Of a stretch of DNA of 64,000 nucleotides, positions 18,541-27,268 are shown one piece after another. Made by a program: the position numbers and the translations under genes. The stretch is taken from positions 28,934 to 92,933 of the forward strand of contig JAJYYV010000005.1 in NCBI GenBank assembly GCA_021800535.1, given 5' to 3'. The notes beneath the pieces are model-generated. The model did not search any database, was not told the origin of the DNA, and was given only the letters and a program-made list of their open reading frames with translations. Position 1 is the stretch's first letter. Each line of letters opens with the position of its first letter. Origin of the DNA: a bacterium. GTDB lineage: Bacteria > Ratteibacteria > UBA8468 > B48-G9 > DTJG01.

Positions 18541-19620
18541 TTAGATGATTTTTTTCAATTTAAGATATTCCAGTATAGAACTACCTAAAGCATGGGCAAT
18601 TGCTTCCCTTACCTGTGGATTTCTTAAATTCGCTTCTATATTTGGATTACAAATAAAACCTACCTCTGTAAGAATAGAAACACAGGGTGTGTATCTAAGA
18701 ACATAAAACTCTGCATGCTTTACCCCTAAATCCGGAGTATTTAATCTGTCTTCCATTTCTTTTTGTACAATCTGGGATAAAAGTATACTATTTTTTATAA
18801 CAGAAGAACTATTAAGTATTTTATTAAGGGTTTTATTATCTCCAGGAATAAAGGTTGGGTCTTGTTTATACCTTGGATAAAATGTTTCAAACCCATTTAT
18901 ATACCATCTATCAATTATAGAAGAATTCGTATGAATGCAAAAAAACATATTAGCATGGACATCTATTGCATCTTCCACTCTTTGTTCCAGTGAAACTGAT
19001 TCATCCTTATCTCTTGTCATATATAGTTTTACATTTGGATAATTTTTTAATTTTTTAATAAGAAAATTTCTCATTCTTAATGCAATATCAAGATTAACAT
19101 TTTTTTCTTCAAGTCCGGTAGGCCCTATTGCCCCGGTATCAATACCGCCATGACCCGGGTCTATAAGAATAACATAAGGAGTAGTATTGCCGGATATAGA
19201 AATATTTGTTGGCGAAGTGGAATTTACAGAAATTGGGTTTTCAGAAGGAGCAGGAGAGGATTTATGATTTTCTTTGATAGAAGATAATACTTTGTCAATG
19301 GATTTTAAAGGAAAAAGAATTTTTCCTGATACTTCTTCTATGGGATAGGTAAGGTTATATGTTTGTCCTCCGGCAATAAGTGTGGAAGAGCCTGTGGCTG
19401 TTTTAATAAATACACCATGATACTGAAAATATATTCTATTTTCTATTTTGGCAAAATTCTGTATATAGAGTATGGAAGAAATGGTTTTAAAACTGATATA
19501 TTTATGATTATTTACAATATATATATGATGATTAACAAGCTGTTGTGATGATAAGACAGAAGAAAAACAAATATAAATTGGAAATACAATTAATAAAAAT
19601 AAAAATTTTTTAAATTTCAA
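18541..19620 (-). CDS. N-acetylmuramoyl-L-alanine amidase (Amidase_3) with signal peptide
   Basis: This secreted cell-wall hydrolase cuts the bond between muramic acid and the stem peptide. The 359-residue protein has an N-terminal signal peptide (hydrophobic to about residue 23), then a small beta-rich domain (about 30-115) resembling copper-amine-oxidase-N / stress-protein repeats. A Pro/Ser-rich linker leads to the zinc amidase domain from about 150. Zinc ligands are visible in LIDPGHGGIDTGA, the Glu of GLEEKNVNL, the His of FCIHTNSS, and a catalytic Glu in LTEVGFICN. It lies downstream of the GerMN gene, a common pairing for envelope or division factors. Confidence 0.92.
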   Translation of the reverse strand: MKFKKFLFLLIVFPIYICFSSVLSSQQLVNHHIYIVNNHKYISFKTISSILYIQNFAKIENRIYFQYHGVFIKTATGSSTLIAGGQTYNLTYPIEEVSGKILFPLKSIDKVLSSIKENHKSSPAPSENPISVNSTSPTNISISGNTTPYVILIDPGHGGIDTGAIGPTGLEEKNVNLDIALRMRNFLIKKLKNYPNVKLYMTRDKDESVSLEQRVEDAIDVHANMFFCIHTNSSIIDRWYINGFETFYPRYKQDPTFIPGDNKTLNKILNSSSVIKNSILLSQIVQKEMEDRLNTPDLGVKHAEFYVLRYTPCVSILTEVGFICNPNIEANLRNPQVREAIAHALGSSILEYLKLKKII

Positions 19621-19651
19621 AAGATATACCTCCTTTTTTTATTTTTGAATT

Positions 19652-20179
19652 TTATGGAAGTATTTTTTTCATATTATTTCTTCCTAATGGTTTATCAACA
19701 TCTGTTAGACCTTCTCCACTAAAACTTTTTATTTCTTTTCCATTTATTAAAAAACGAACTTTTTTAATCTGAGGGAATTGTGTTGTAGTAAAAACTATTT
19801 GTGAAAGTCTTCCTTCCATGTTTTCTATTCCGCCTCCAGATTCTATTTTTTTATTAAAATCAAGATAAGCAATATTATTTTTTATTTCTATATTATTTAG
19901 TAGAGTTCCTGAAGGAATAAAAGAAAAATAGTTTAACTTTTTTTCTTTTTTATCTGGTCCTTTTAACAATTCTTCTATAGCATATTGAATTTTTTCATTG
20001 GTAGTTAATAAATATTTATTGCTTTTTTTTTGTATGGAAATCAAAACAGCATGATGTCCTTTTGTTTTAAAAAAATACAATTTAATCTTAGGATATAAAA
20101 ACCCGCTTTGCAGTGCAAATAAAATAATAATAAGTATAATTAAAATAATAGATAGTACATATAATATAAATTTTTTCAT
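19652..20179 (-). CDS. GerMN-domain membrane-anchored protein
   Basis: The 175-residue product has an N-terminal membrane anchor (residues 4-25) followed by a GerMN (sporulation/germination) fold. Characteristic pieces are KIQYAIEELLKGP, FIPSGTLLNNIEIKNNIAYLDFN and the QIVFTTTQFPQIKKVRFLINGK segment. GerMN domains occur in spore germination proteins but also widely in non-sporulating bacteria with amidases, as here. A ligand is not known. It lies directly downstream of the 150-bp repeats behind ssrA; its AAAAGG ribosome site sits in the first bases of repeat copy 1. Confidence 0.8.
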   Translation of the reverse strand: MKKFILYVLSIILIILIIILFALQSGFLYPKIKLYFFKTKGHHAVLISIQKKSNKYLLTTNEKIQYAIEELLKGPDKKEKKLNYFSFIPSGTLLNNIEIKNNIAYLDFNKKIESGGGIENMEGRLSQIVFTTTQFPQIKKVRFLINGKEIKSFSGEGLTDVDKPLGRNNMKKILP

Positions 20180-20186
20180 CTTTTAA

Positions 20187-20557
20187 CCTTTTTCCTCATA
20201 CTCCTATTTGTCCGCGTGGGCATTCCTTAGATGTGGAGGCGGCGGGTACTGCCCCCTCATCCGTCGCATTCGTTTCGCTCGCTCCTTAAAGGGGGAACAG
20301 GTTCCCCCTTAATATTCCCCCTAAAGCATGAGGAAACCCTTTTTCCTCATACTCCTATTTGTCCGCGTGGGCATTCCTTAGATGTGGAGGCGGCGGGTAC
20401 TGCCCCCTCATCCGTCGCATTCGCTTTGCTCGCTCCTTAAAGGGGAACAGGTTCCCCCTTAATATTCCCCCTAAAGCATGAGGAAAACCTTTTTCCTCAT
20501 ACTCCTATTTGTCCGCGTGGACATTCCTTAGATGTGGAGGCGGCGGGTACTGCCCCC
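20187..20557. repeat. Tandem 150-bp repeat (2.5 copies) containing ssrA 3' ends
   Basis: Three 70-bp direct repeats lie at 20187-20256, 20338-20407 and 20488-20557, differing at one position. The first two are followed by nearly identical 80-bp spacers (two substitutions and one indel), giving unit lengths of 151 and 150 bp. The third 70-bp copy is the true 3' end and downstream flank of ssrA. Each 70-bp repeat starts inside the tmRNA T arm (minus-strand GGGGGCAGTACCC) and continues past its 3' end. The spacers carry a palindrome, AAGGGGGAAC-AG-GTTCCCCCTT. GC content is far above the neighbourhood. The pattern resembles repeated attachment sites at a tmRNA 3' end, but no integrase gene is present. 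Confidence 0.9.
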
Positions 20558-20882
20558 GCGTCCAGAAGAGAACAGGAAAGATATCTACCTATGTATCTCC
20601 GGTTTTTTTATCTTTTTCCAGTCTCCCCGAAGCAGGATTTATGGAAAAGATGTTTCTGTTATACTTTCTTCTGATATCCAGAAACAAAAGTTTCTCAGAA
20701 TAAGCCCTTTAGCGACTCGTTTTCAAATTCCAAGGGCGGGAATTTGAACGAGTGGCTGTTTAGTTAAGCAGCCATAAAATTTGCCGTTGTGGCAGTTATG
20801 TTTTACCGGTTTTTAAAGGGCCCGGCACCTTTACAGGCAATCTTTTCCTTTTTTCTCTAATGTCGAAGCCTATTTCGCCCCC
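20535..20882 (-). ncRNA. ssrA: tmRNA (ssrA), tag peptide ATTANFMAA
   Basis: tmRNA rescues stalled ribosomes together with SmpB. The minus-strand RNA of 348 nt begins GGGGGCGAAATAGGCTTCGAC, with the near-universal GGCTTCGAC motif. Its 3' end CGCCTCC-A pairs with the first seven bases, including the G3-U70 wobble that marks an alanine acceptor. CCA is not encoded. Pseudoknot-1-like CCGG pairing precedes the resume point ATAACT-GCC. The tag frame (20764-20793) reads ATTANFMAA-stop, and the stop lies in the usual TGGCTG/CAGCCA helix. The T arm is GCGGG-GGCAGTA-CCCGC, with an atypical loop. The 5' end overlaps the last codons of smpB. Confidence 0.92.
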
Positions 20883-21328
20883 CTACCTTTCATCTTTCTT
20901 TCTATTTGTCTTTTTACCTCTTTTTCTTTTATGACCTGTCTTTTATCAAAAAATTTCTTACCTTTTACAAGAGCAATTTCTATTTTTATGATACCATTTT
21001 TATTAAAATACACCAAAAGTGGGACTATTGTCAATCCTTTTTCCTGGACTTTTCTTTCAAGTCTTATAATTTGTCCTTTATGTAAAAGGAGTTTTTTTTT
21101 TCTTCTTGGGTTAATTTTTTCAAAAGCAGATTGATAAGGCGCTATATAAAAATTATAAACAAAAGCCTCTTTTTTTTCTATTTTTACAAAAGAGTCTCTA
21201 AGATTTGCAGAGCCCTGTCTGATAGACTTGACTTCAGGACCATAAAGAGAAAGTCCTGCTTCTAATTTTTCTATAATTTCATATTCATGATATGCTTTTC
21301 TATTTTCTATTTTGGGAGATTTTTCCAT
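20870..21328 (-). CDS. smpB: SsrA-binding protein
   Basis: SmpB binds tmRNA and delivers it to stalled ribosomes. The 152-residue length and motifs are standard: NRKAYHEYEIIEKLEAGL at the start, GPEVKSIRQGSANLRDSF, then KLLLHKGQI and a basic C-terminal tail (KEKEVKRQIERKMKGRGAK). Its last four codons and stop (reading G-A-K-stop) are made from the first bases of ssrA, so the two overlap by about 13 bp on the same strand. It starts three bases after the histidine kinase gene. Confidence 0.96.
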   Translation of the reverse strand: MEKSPKIENRKAYHEYEIIEKLEAGLSLYGPEVKSIRQGSANLRDSFVKIEKKEAFVYNFYIAPYQSAFEKINPRRKKKLLLHKGQIIRLERKVQEKGLTIVPLLVYFNKNGIIKIEIALVKGKKFFDKRQVIKEKEVKRQIERKMKGRGAK

Positions 21329-21331
21329 AGG

Positions 21332-22513
21332 TTAATTTTTTATTGGTAGAGAAAAGAAAAATATGGCTCCGGATTCTTTATTATCTCTAACCCAGATTTT
21401 TCCCTTAAATAATTCTACAGCCATTTTACAGAAGGTTAAACCTAATCCTGTTCCATGTATAATACCTGCTTTTGAAAATTCAGCCTGGGCAAATTTTTCA
21501 AAAATTCTTTTTTTATCTTTTTTATGAATTCCAGGTCCTTTGTCGGAAATAGAAAAAATAATTTCATTTTTTAATTTTGTCAAACCTATATTTACTTCAG
21601 AATCTTTAGGGGAATATTTTATTGCATTATCTAAAAGATTGTGTATAACCCTTTTTATCAAATTTCTATCAATATATATTGTCGGTAGATTATCTTTTTG
21701 TATAAAAATCTTTATATTTTTTTGTTCAATAACAGGTTTATGTTCTTCAACAATTTCTTCTAATATATCTTCAATTTTGTTCTGGGTTAGATATGGCTTG
21801 AATTCTTTATGCTCTATTCTGCTGATATCAAGAAGATTGTTTATCATATTCCATAATTCATTTCCTAATTTATTTATGATTTCAATATATTTTATATTAT
21901 CCATTTTATTTTTTTCCTTAAAATCTTTTAAAATAGATGAAGAGGCAATCATAATAGCAGAAACAGGATTTTTCATATCATGGATTATCATATGAGTTAA
22001 GTCTTCCCTGGTTTTTTCTAATTTGTCTATATTACTTTTATACTTATAAAAATAAGCAATAGTTAAACAGGCAAGTTCATGGTGAAAGAGCATATCGTTT
22101 GAAAATATCATTTTTCCTAATTTTTTTTTGTCTTTGAAGTTTTTCAGCATTATCGGAAAAAGAATTTCTTCAAGTAGATGTACAAATAAAATAACTTCTT
22201 CTATTGGTGTATTATTTTTTGATAAACTGCGACCAATTTTAATCATATCTTTATAATGAGAGTTAATATTTTTGATTTTTAAAACATTTAAAAATATATC
22301 AATCCATTCTGAAAATATTTTATCTCTTTGAATATCTTTCAGGGAGGCTTGTTTTCCAAAAACAGATTTATATTTATTAATCCATTTTTTTTTAATTTGT
22401 TCTTTATAAGGAGAGATAGTTAACAAAAATTCTTTTAAATATTTTTGATTTATCTTAAGTTTCGGTATAAAAAATAGAGAGTTTTTATCTATTAAAATAT
22501 TTTCTTTTTTCAT
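21332..22513 (-). CDS. Soluble sensor histidine kinase
   Basis: The 393-residue protein has no membrane helix. Residues ~25-160 form an all-helical domain resembling the RsbRD/globin-sensor-like N-terminal domains of soluble kinases. It is followed by a HisKA domain with phospho-acceptor His178 in MIIHDMKNPVSAI and an ATPase domain with N-box LLDNAIKYSP, G1 SDKGPGIH and G2 GTGLGL. It should respond to an internal signal, not identified. No response regulator is adjacent. It lies between the korAB pair and smpB, with 3-4 bp gaps on both sides, so it is in one transcription unit. Confidence 0.88.
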   Translation of the reverse strand: MKKENILIDKNSLFFIPKLKINQKYLKEFLLTISPYKEQIKKKWINKYKSVFGKQASLKDIQRDKIFSEWIDIFLNVLKIKNINSHYKDMIKIGRSLSKNNTPIEEVILFVHLLEEILFPIMLKNFKDKKKLGKMIFSNDMLFHHELACLTIAYFYKYKSNIDKLEKTREDLTHMIIHDMKNPVSAIMIASSSILKDFKEKNKMDNIKYIEIINKLGNELWNMINNLLDISRIEHKEFKPYLTQNKIEDILEEIVEEHKPVIEQKNIKIFIQKDNLPTIYIDRNLIKRVIHNLLDNAIKYSPKDSEVNIGLTKLKNEIIFSISDKGPGIHKKDKKRIFEKFAQAEFSKAGIIHGTGLGLTFCKMAVELFKGKIWVRDNKESGAIFFFSLPIKN

Positions 22514-22517
22514 CAGA

Positions 22518-23399
22518 CTATGTTAGACTTGCCAGAATTTTTTTTATAATTTCCTGTCTTTCATTTATAATTTTTGAAATATTTCTTTGTCCGGATACAT
22601 CATTTTTATTTTTTACAATATTTTCTTCAAAGGTGGCTGTCTCTTTTTTATAGAAAACCCCTAAAGATATGGGACTATCTGTATTATAATCCCATTCTTT
22701 TATTTTATTCAGAGCAGATTGATAATCATAAATATTATGGTCTTTTAATGTATACACTCTTTTACTATAATAGTCATACATATTATAGAAACTGACACAA
22801 ACCTGTAAAGTGTCAACAATGGAAAATCCTTTATGCAAGACAGCCTGTTTAAAAATATCCTTTAATAGGTCTATTCCGTGTGTATAACCCCGTGCAATAA
22901 ATGTTGCTCCTGAAGATAAAAGCAGATGCAAAGGATTAAATGGTATTTCCACTGTTCCTGCTGGTGTTGATTTTCCTTTAAATCCTAAAGGAGAGGTAGG
23001 AGTACATTGTCCAACTGTAAGACCATAAACCCTGTTGTTATGTACTATTACTGTAATATCAATATTTCTTTTGGCCGCAAAAATTAAATGTTCTAATCCC
23101 TCTCCATATGCATCTCCATCTCCGGCAAAAACAATGACTTTTAGCCTGGGATTTGCAATTTTAATGCCTTCTGCGGCTGGTACTGCTCTTCCATGAAGAG
23201 AATAAAAACTATTTACATTTATATAGTCAACAATTTTAGCATGACATCCTATTCCTGAAACAATTACAAAATTCTCTATTGGTATCTGGCCGCTTAATTC
23301 TGAGATAACAGATTTAATAGAATTAAGGATTGAAAAATTTCCGCATCCCGGACACCATGTGTTTTTGGCATAAGTATCTAAATTTTTTATGTCTATCAT
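22518..23399 (-). CDS. korB: 2-oxoacid:ferredoxin oxidoreductase, beta (TPP) subunit
   Basis: This subunit binds thiamine pyrophosphate and a 4Fe-4S cluster in enzymes that convert 2-oxoacids plus CoA to acyl-CoA with ferredoxin. The 293-residue product has cluster cysteines Cys16 and Cys19 (WCPGCGNF) and Cys52 (GIGCHAK). The TPP signature GDGDAYGEGLEH lies near residue 93, with downstream NNRVYGLTVGQ and TPTSPLGFKG. It overlaps the alpha-subunit gene by 4 bp. The 2-oxoglutarate-type is most likely by overall pattern, but branched-chain or pyruvate forms cannot be excluded. Confidence 0.9.
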   Translation of the reverse strand: MIDIKNLDTYAKNTWCPGCGNFSILNSIKSVISELSGQIPIENFVIVSGIGCHAKIVDYINVNSFYSLHGRAVPAAEGIKIANPRLKVIVFAGDGDAYGEGLEHLIFAAKRNIDITVIVHNNRVYGLTVGQCTPTSPLGFKGKSTPAGTVEIPFNPLHLLLSSGATFIARGYTHGIDLLKDIFKQAVLHKGFSIVDTLQVCVSFYNMYDYYSKRVYTLKDHNIYDYQSALNKIKEWDYNTDSPISLGVFYKKETATFEENIVKNKNDVSGQRNISKIINERQEIIKKILASLT

Positions 23400-25045
23400 T
23401 GTTTTATTTTGTTTATAAGTTCATCTGCAGTAAATGGTCTGCCATCATATTTTAAAATTTTTCTATCAACAGTAATACCATAATATTTGACCAGAGATGC
23501 CAATTGTCCATCAATATTATTTTCAACACAGATAATTTTTGAAACCCCTTTTAAAGCATCGTTTAATCTATTAATTGGAAATGGAGACATTACAATAGGT
23601 TGAATAACACGCATTCCAAGTATCTCTCCTGCTTCAATACAAACATCTTTGTTTGAACCCCAGGTCAAAATAGCCTCATTAGAATTTTTGTTTCCATATA
23701 TTTTTAATGTTTCATGTTTTTCTACTTCTTCAAATACTAATTTGTTTTTTTTAAATCGTTTTTCCTGCATAGATTTTGTTATATAAGGGTCCTCAGTTGT
23801 TATGCCATATTCATCATGTTCATAACTATTTATTTTTATAATTGCATTTTTATTTCCTGGGAAGGCGAGGGGAGACAGACCTGTTTCTGTATTAAGATAT
23901 CTTTTAAATTGAGATTTTTCTTTTTCCCATAAACCAATATCTTTTTCTTGAAGATTTAAAAGTTCTGGAAGAAAACTATATGCTCCTTCAGCAAGGGTTT
24001 TATCAGAAATTATTATTGAGGGTATCTGATATTTCCAGGCTAAACTAAGGGATAATGCAGACCAGAAATATGCCTGATTGGCATCTCCGGGAGCAACAAC
24101 AAATCTGAAAAATCCACCATGACCACATGTAATGGCAAATAAAAGATCTGATTGCCCTGTATATGTTGGAAGTCCTGTGCTTGGAGCAGTTCTTTGTCCA
24201 AGAATAATAACAATTGGTAATTCTGCCATTGAAGAAAAACTTAAACCTTCTACCATTAAACAAAAACCTCCTCCGGAAGTTCCTATTGCTATTCTTTCAC
24301 CAGCATAGATACCGCCTAAAGCCATAAGTATAACTCCGATTTCACTTTCCGGCTGCAGGGTTTTAAGTGTTGGGTCTGTTATACCAGCCTGGGCAAGAAA
24401 ATGTAAAATGCCTGTTGAAGGAGTCATTGGATAAGCCATATAGGTTGTTAATCCTGCTTTTAAAAGTCCAAGACTTATAGCTTCATTTCCTGTAATCAAA
24501 GCAGAGGGTTCATTTGAACCAGTATCAATATTTATAAATTGTGATACATAGTCGTAGCCATGTTTTGCAATCTTAAGATTGAGTTCTGTTTCTTTGGGTA
24601 TATGTTTTTTTAACACCTTTTCTGCAATGTCCCAGTTAATACCAATGGCTTTGCATAAAGCTCCAATTATACATGTATTACCCATTACAGCAATACCGTT
24701 TTCTTCTTTTATAATTTTATCAATAGGTATGCCAGTGCCTTTTTCGGATTTGCCAGCATCTGAATTATAAAGAATAAAAGTATTATTCTTTAGTTTGTCT
24801 TTATGTATATCAATAGTTTGCTGATTGAGTGCCAGTAGAATATCAATAGAATTATAGTGTGAACCTATTTGTTTTTCACAAGCCCTTATTATTGAGTAGG
24901 TATGTCCTCCTCTTATAAGGGAAGGATAATCCCTATAGATATATATTTTATATCCAAGATGGCTTAAAATTCTTCCAATAAGTGTTCCTGAGGTATCAAT
25001 TCCTTCGCCTGCTTTACCTCCTATAAGAATGGATATTTCTTTCAT
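23396..25045 (-). CDS. korA: 2-oxoacid:ferredoxin oxidoreductase, fused gamma-alpha subunit
   Basis: The 549-residue protein joins the gamma domain (residues 1-180, starting with IGGKAGEGIDTSG) to the alpha domain (from about 185, GNEAISLGLLKAGLTTYMAYPMTPST). The alpha segment GTSGGGFCLMVEGLSFSSMAELP is typical. Together with KorB it forms the catalytic unit. No separate ferredoxin-like delta subunit is nearby, which is usual for the two-gene type. The start ATG has only a weak ribosome site. The 5' region holds two copies of a 12-bp repeat and an extended -10 promoter. Confidence 0.9.
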   Translation of the reverse strand: MKEISILIGGKAGEGIDTSGTLIGRILSHLGYKIYIYRDYPSLIRGGHTYSIIRACEKQIGSHYNSIDILLALNQQTIDIHKDKLKNNTFILYNSDAGKSEKGTGIPIDKIIKEENGIAVMGNTCIIGALCKAIGINWDIAEKVLKKHIPKETELNLKIAKHGYDYVSQFINIDTGSNEPSALITGNEAISLGLLKAGLTTYMAYPMTPSTGILHFLAQAGITDPTLKTLQPESEIGVILMALGGIYAGERIAIGTSGGGFCLMVEGLSFSSMAELPIVIILGQRTAPSTGLPTYTGQSDLLFAITCGHGGFFRFVVAPGDANQAYFWSALSLSLAWKYQIPSIIISDKTLAEGAYSFLPELLNLQEKDIGLWEKEKSQFKRYLNTETGLSPLAFPGNKNAIIKINSYEHDEYGITTEDPYITKSMQEKRFKKNKLVFEEVEKHETLKIYGNKNSNEAILTWGSNKDVCIEAGEILGMRVIQPIVMSPFPINRLNDALKGVSKIICVENNIDGQLASLVKYYGITVDRKILKYDGRPFTADELINKIKQ

Positions 25046-25064
25046 AGTAAATATTCACTGAAAA

Positions 25065-25133
25065 TACTTTGTGCCTAAGTGTTGCATTCTCCTATATCAG
25101 GTATTACTTTGTGCCTGTTTTATTAAGATTATA
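25065..25133 (-). promoter_or_regulatory. korA promoter region with two 12-bp direct repeats
   Basis: On the minus strand, TGATATAAT at 25128-25136 is an extended -10 element with no good -35. Between it and the start codon, AGGCACAAAGTA occurs twice (25065-25076 and 25105-25116), exactly 40 bp apart. The spacing is close to four helical turns, which could suit a regulator, but no factor is identified. Confidence 0.4.
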
Positions 25134-25190
25134 TCATAATAAAGGTTTATAAGTGGTAAATTTTTTAAAGATATAGAAATAGATAGAATT

Positions 25191-27230
25191 TTATTGTTCT
25201 ATTATTACACTGCTGTGAATTTCAATTTTAGGAATATCTATCAGTATTGTGTTATTATCAAATTTTCCGGATAAAGGAATATTTTCAGGTAAAAGTTTGA
25301 TGCTTTTGGGATACTTTTTGCATCTTATTTTCATTTTCATATTATAGATAGGAATTATATGTTCAGTTAAAGCATAATTATCATCAATGGACCTTTCTCC
25401 ATTATGATTAATAAGATGGATAATAATATTATTATTTTTTTTAGCTGCTACTACTTCTATTACATCCGGAGCATCCAATTCAATTAATTTTTCAGATATT
25501 AGCATATCTATAAGATTTTTAACTATATATTTGAGATTCCACTGATTTTTTTTAATATATGCGGAAAAAATATCTCCACTTATATAAACAGCTTTGCCTT
25601 TTCCTATATTATTTAGAGTAATAGAAGGATATCCGGTAAGGGTGTGTGGAGATGAAGCTGCAAATTGAAATTGCAATTTATTATCATTTCTTAAATATAT
25701 ATCTCTTAAATCTGCTAAAACCCTGCATGTGACAGGATTAACATATGTAAACTCTGTCCATGTAAGAATAGGCATATCCAAACAGTTCTTTTTTAATTGA
25801 TTATCTCTAATATCTATATAGGCATGAGAATTTGGATAAAATCCCTTAAATTTTATTCCCAGTATATCTTCCAGAAAAAGCTGATTTTTAAACTGGTAAT
25901 TTTTATCTTGAGAGGCTGTTAAATAAGTTGCAATCAAACTTCCACCTTTTTCTACGAACTTTTTTAATTTCTGAATAAGGTCTGTATCAATATATCTCTG
26001 GTCAGGGAGAATTATAAGTTTGTAATTATTTATATTTTCTAAAAGATTTTTTTCATTAAGAATATTATAGGAAATTCCGCTTTCTAATAAAATTTTATGT
26101 AAACCTCTCAACGGTGTTTCATCTATAAAAAAATTCGGTTTATGTGTAAAATAAGAATGTGTAGAACTTAAAACAGCAACATCAGAAAGGGGTGTAGTAT
26201 CTTTACATATATCCTCTCTTTTTTTTACGAAATCAAAAGTTTTTTTAAATTCTCCCATTATAGCATCTTCAACTTTAAATTGAGGATACATTTGATGTCC
26301 TATAAATGTTTTTGCCCCATTAGCAATGATTGTGGCGCATTCCTGTTTTAAAGATGTAGAAGGTTTCATTCCATAATCTCCCCACCACTGTAAAAAAGCT
26401 GTGTTCATAATGTCAAAAGACGTATTTAATGTGGAAAGATATTTTGTTTGATAACTTGCAGTAAATACTTGATTTTTAGGATTAATATCCAAAGTGATAA
26501 AACCTAAATTTGCAGGAGGAATTTCTGGTTGTCTGATTGTATAGGCATAATTAAAAGCAATTAAAACATCTTTTCGTTTTTCATAGATTGTTTTTATAAT
26601 TTTTTTTCTTATTTCTTTAAAAATGTCCAATTTCCATTTGATATATGTTTTCCAATCAGGACTGTTTGTATCTATAGGTATATCTAAACCTGAAAAATTT
26701 TTAAATTTTTTTCTGCAGGATTCGCAATAGCATGAATTTTGAGCAATTGTTCCATCCAGAAATAGACCATCTATTTCATAATTTTTTACAATTTCTTCTA
26801 ACTGGGGAATCATATGCTCCTCTAAAAGAGGACTTAGCATACAAATGGAAATCCCTTTATATTTATTATCAGATTCTTTTTCTCTCCATTCTGGAAATTT
26901 TTCAGCAATAGGTTCACTATAAAATGTGTGATAATAAGCAATAACTTTTATTCCCCTTTTATGGCAAACTGTAATAGTTTCTCCTAAGATATCCAAATTT
27001 TTGGGCAGCTTAGGATGTATCCATCCAATTTTACCATTTTGATAATATCTCCATCCAGCTCCACATTTGGCAAAAGAAGAAACAGCCTGAGCCTGGACAT
27101 TTTCCAATTTTTCAGCCCATTTTTCAGCATTGAATTCTTTAGCTAAGTCAATAGTAGAACTTATATTATGAAAATCAAAAAAAAGTTTTCTATAACTATT
27201 TGTATACCAGTTCATTTTATTAATCCTCAA
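25191..27230 (-). CDS. GHL6-like glycoside hydrolase with beta-galactosidase trimerisation-type domain
   Basis: The 679-residue product lacks a signal peptide. Residues ~15-330 look like a TIM barrel of the hypothetical glycosyl hydrolase 6 group (KRGIKVIAYYHTFYSEPIAE, EIDGLFLDGTIAQNSCYCESC). Residues ~345-560 resemble the flavodoxin-like domain of GH42-type enzymes (NYKLIILPDQRYID, FVEKGGSLIATYLTAS, GKGKAVYISGDIF). A C-terminal beta domain follows. A catalytic Asp or Glu pair cannot be assigned with confidence. It is the last gene of a minus-strand glycosidase run and probably acts in the cytoplasm on imported oligosaccharides. Confidence 0.75.
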   Translation of the reverse strand: MRINKMNWYTNSYRKLFFDFHNISSTIDLAKEFNAEKWAEKLENVQAQAVSSFAKCGAGWRYYQNGKIGWIHPKLPKNLDILGETITVCHKRGIKVIAYYHTFYSEPIAEKFPEWREKESDNKYKGISICMLSPLLEEHMIPQLEEIVKNYEIDGLFLDGTIAQNSCYCESCRKKFKNFSGLDIPIDTNSPDWKTYIKWKLDIFKEIRKKIIKTIYEKRKDVLIAFNYAYTIRQPEIPPANLGFITLDINPKNQVFTASYQTKYLSTLNTSFDIMNTAFLQWWGDYGMKPSTSLKQECATIIANGAKTFIGHQMYPQFKVEDAIMGEFKKTFDFVKKREDICKDTTPLSDVAVLSSTHSYFTHKPNFFIDETPLRGLHKILLESGISYNILNEKNLLENINNYKLIILPDQRYIDTDLIQKLKKFVEKGGSLIATYLTASQDKNYQFKNQLFLEDILGIKFKGFYPNSHAYIDIRDNQLKKNCLDMPILTWTEFTYVNPVTCRVLADLRDIYLRNDNKLQFQFAASSPHTLTGYPSITLNNIGKGKAVYISGDIFSAYIKKNQWNLKYIVKNLIDMLISEKLIELDAPDVIEVVAAKKNNNIIIHLINHNGERSIDDNYALTEHIIPIYNMKMKIRCKKYPKSIKLLPENIPLSGKFDNNTILIDIPKIEIHSSVIIEQ

Positions 27231-27268
27231 ATTGTAAAAGAAAAAATTAGTTATATTTCAAATAGAAA

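Noticed and set aside
20187..20557. CRISPR array
   Set aside because: Only 2.5 copies of a 150-bp unit with near-identical spacers and ssrA 3'-end content; CRISPR repeats are 24-47 bp with unique spacers, and no cas genes are present.
20231..20747. Three small plus-strand open frames
   Set aside because: They lie entirely in the repeats and on the antisense strand of ssrA, and two of them encode nearly the same sequence because the DNA repeats.
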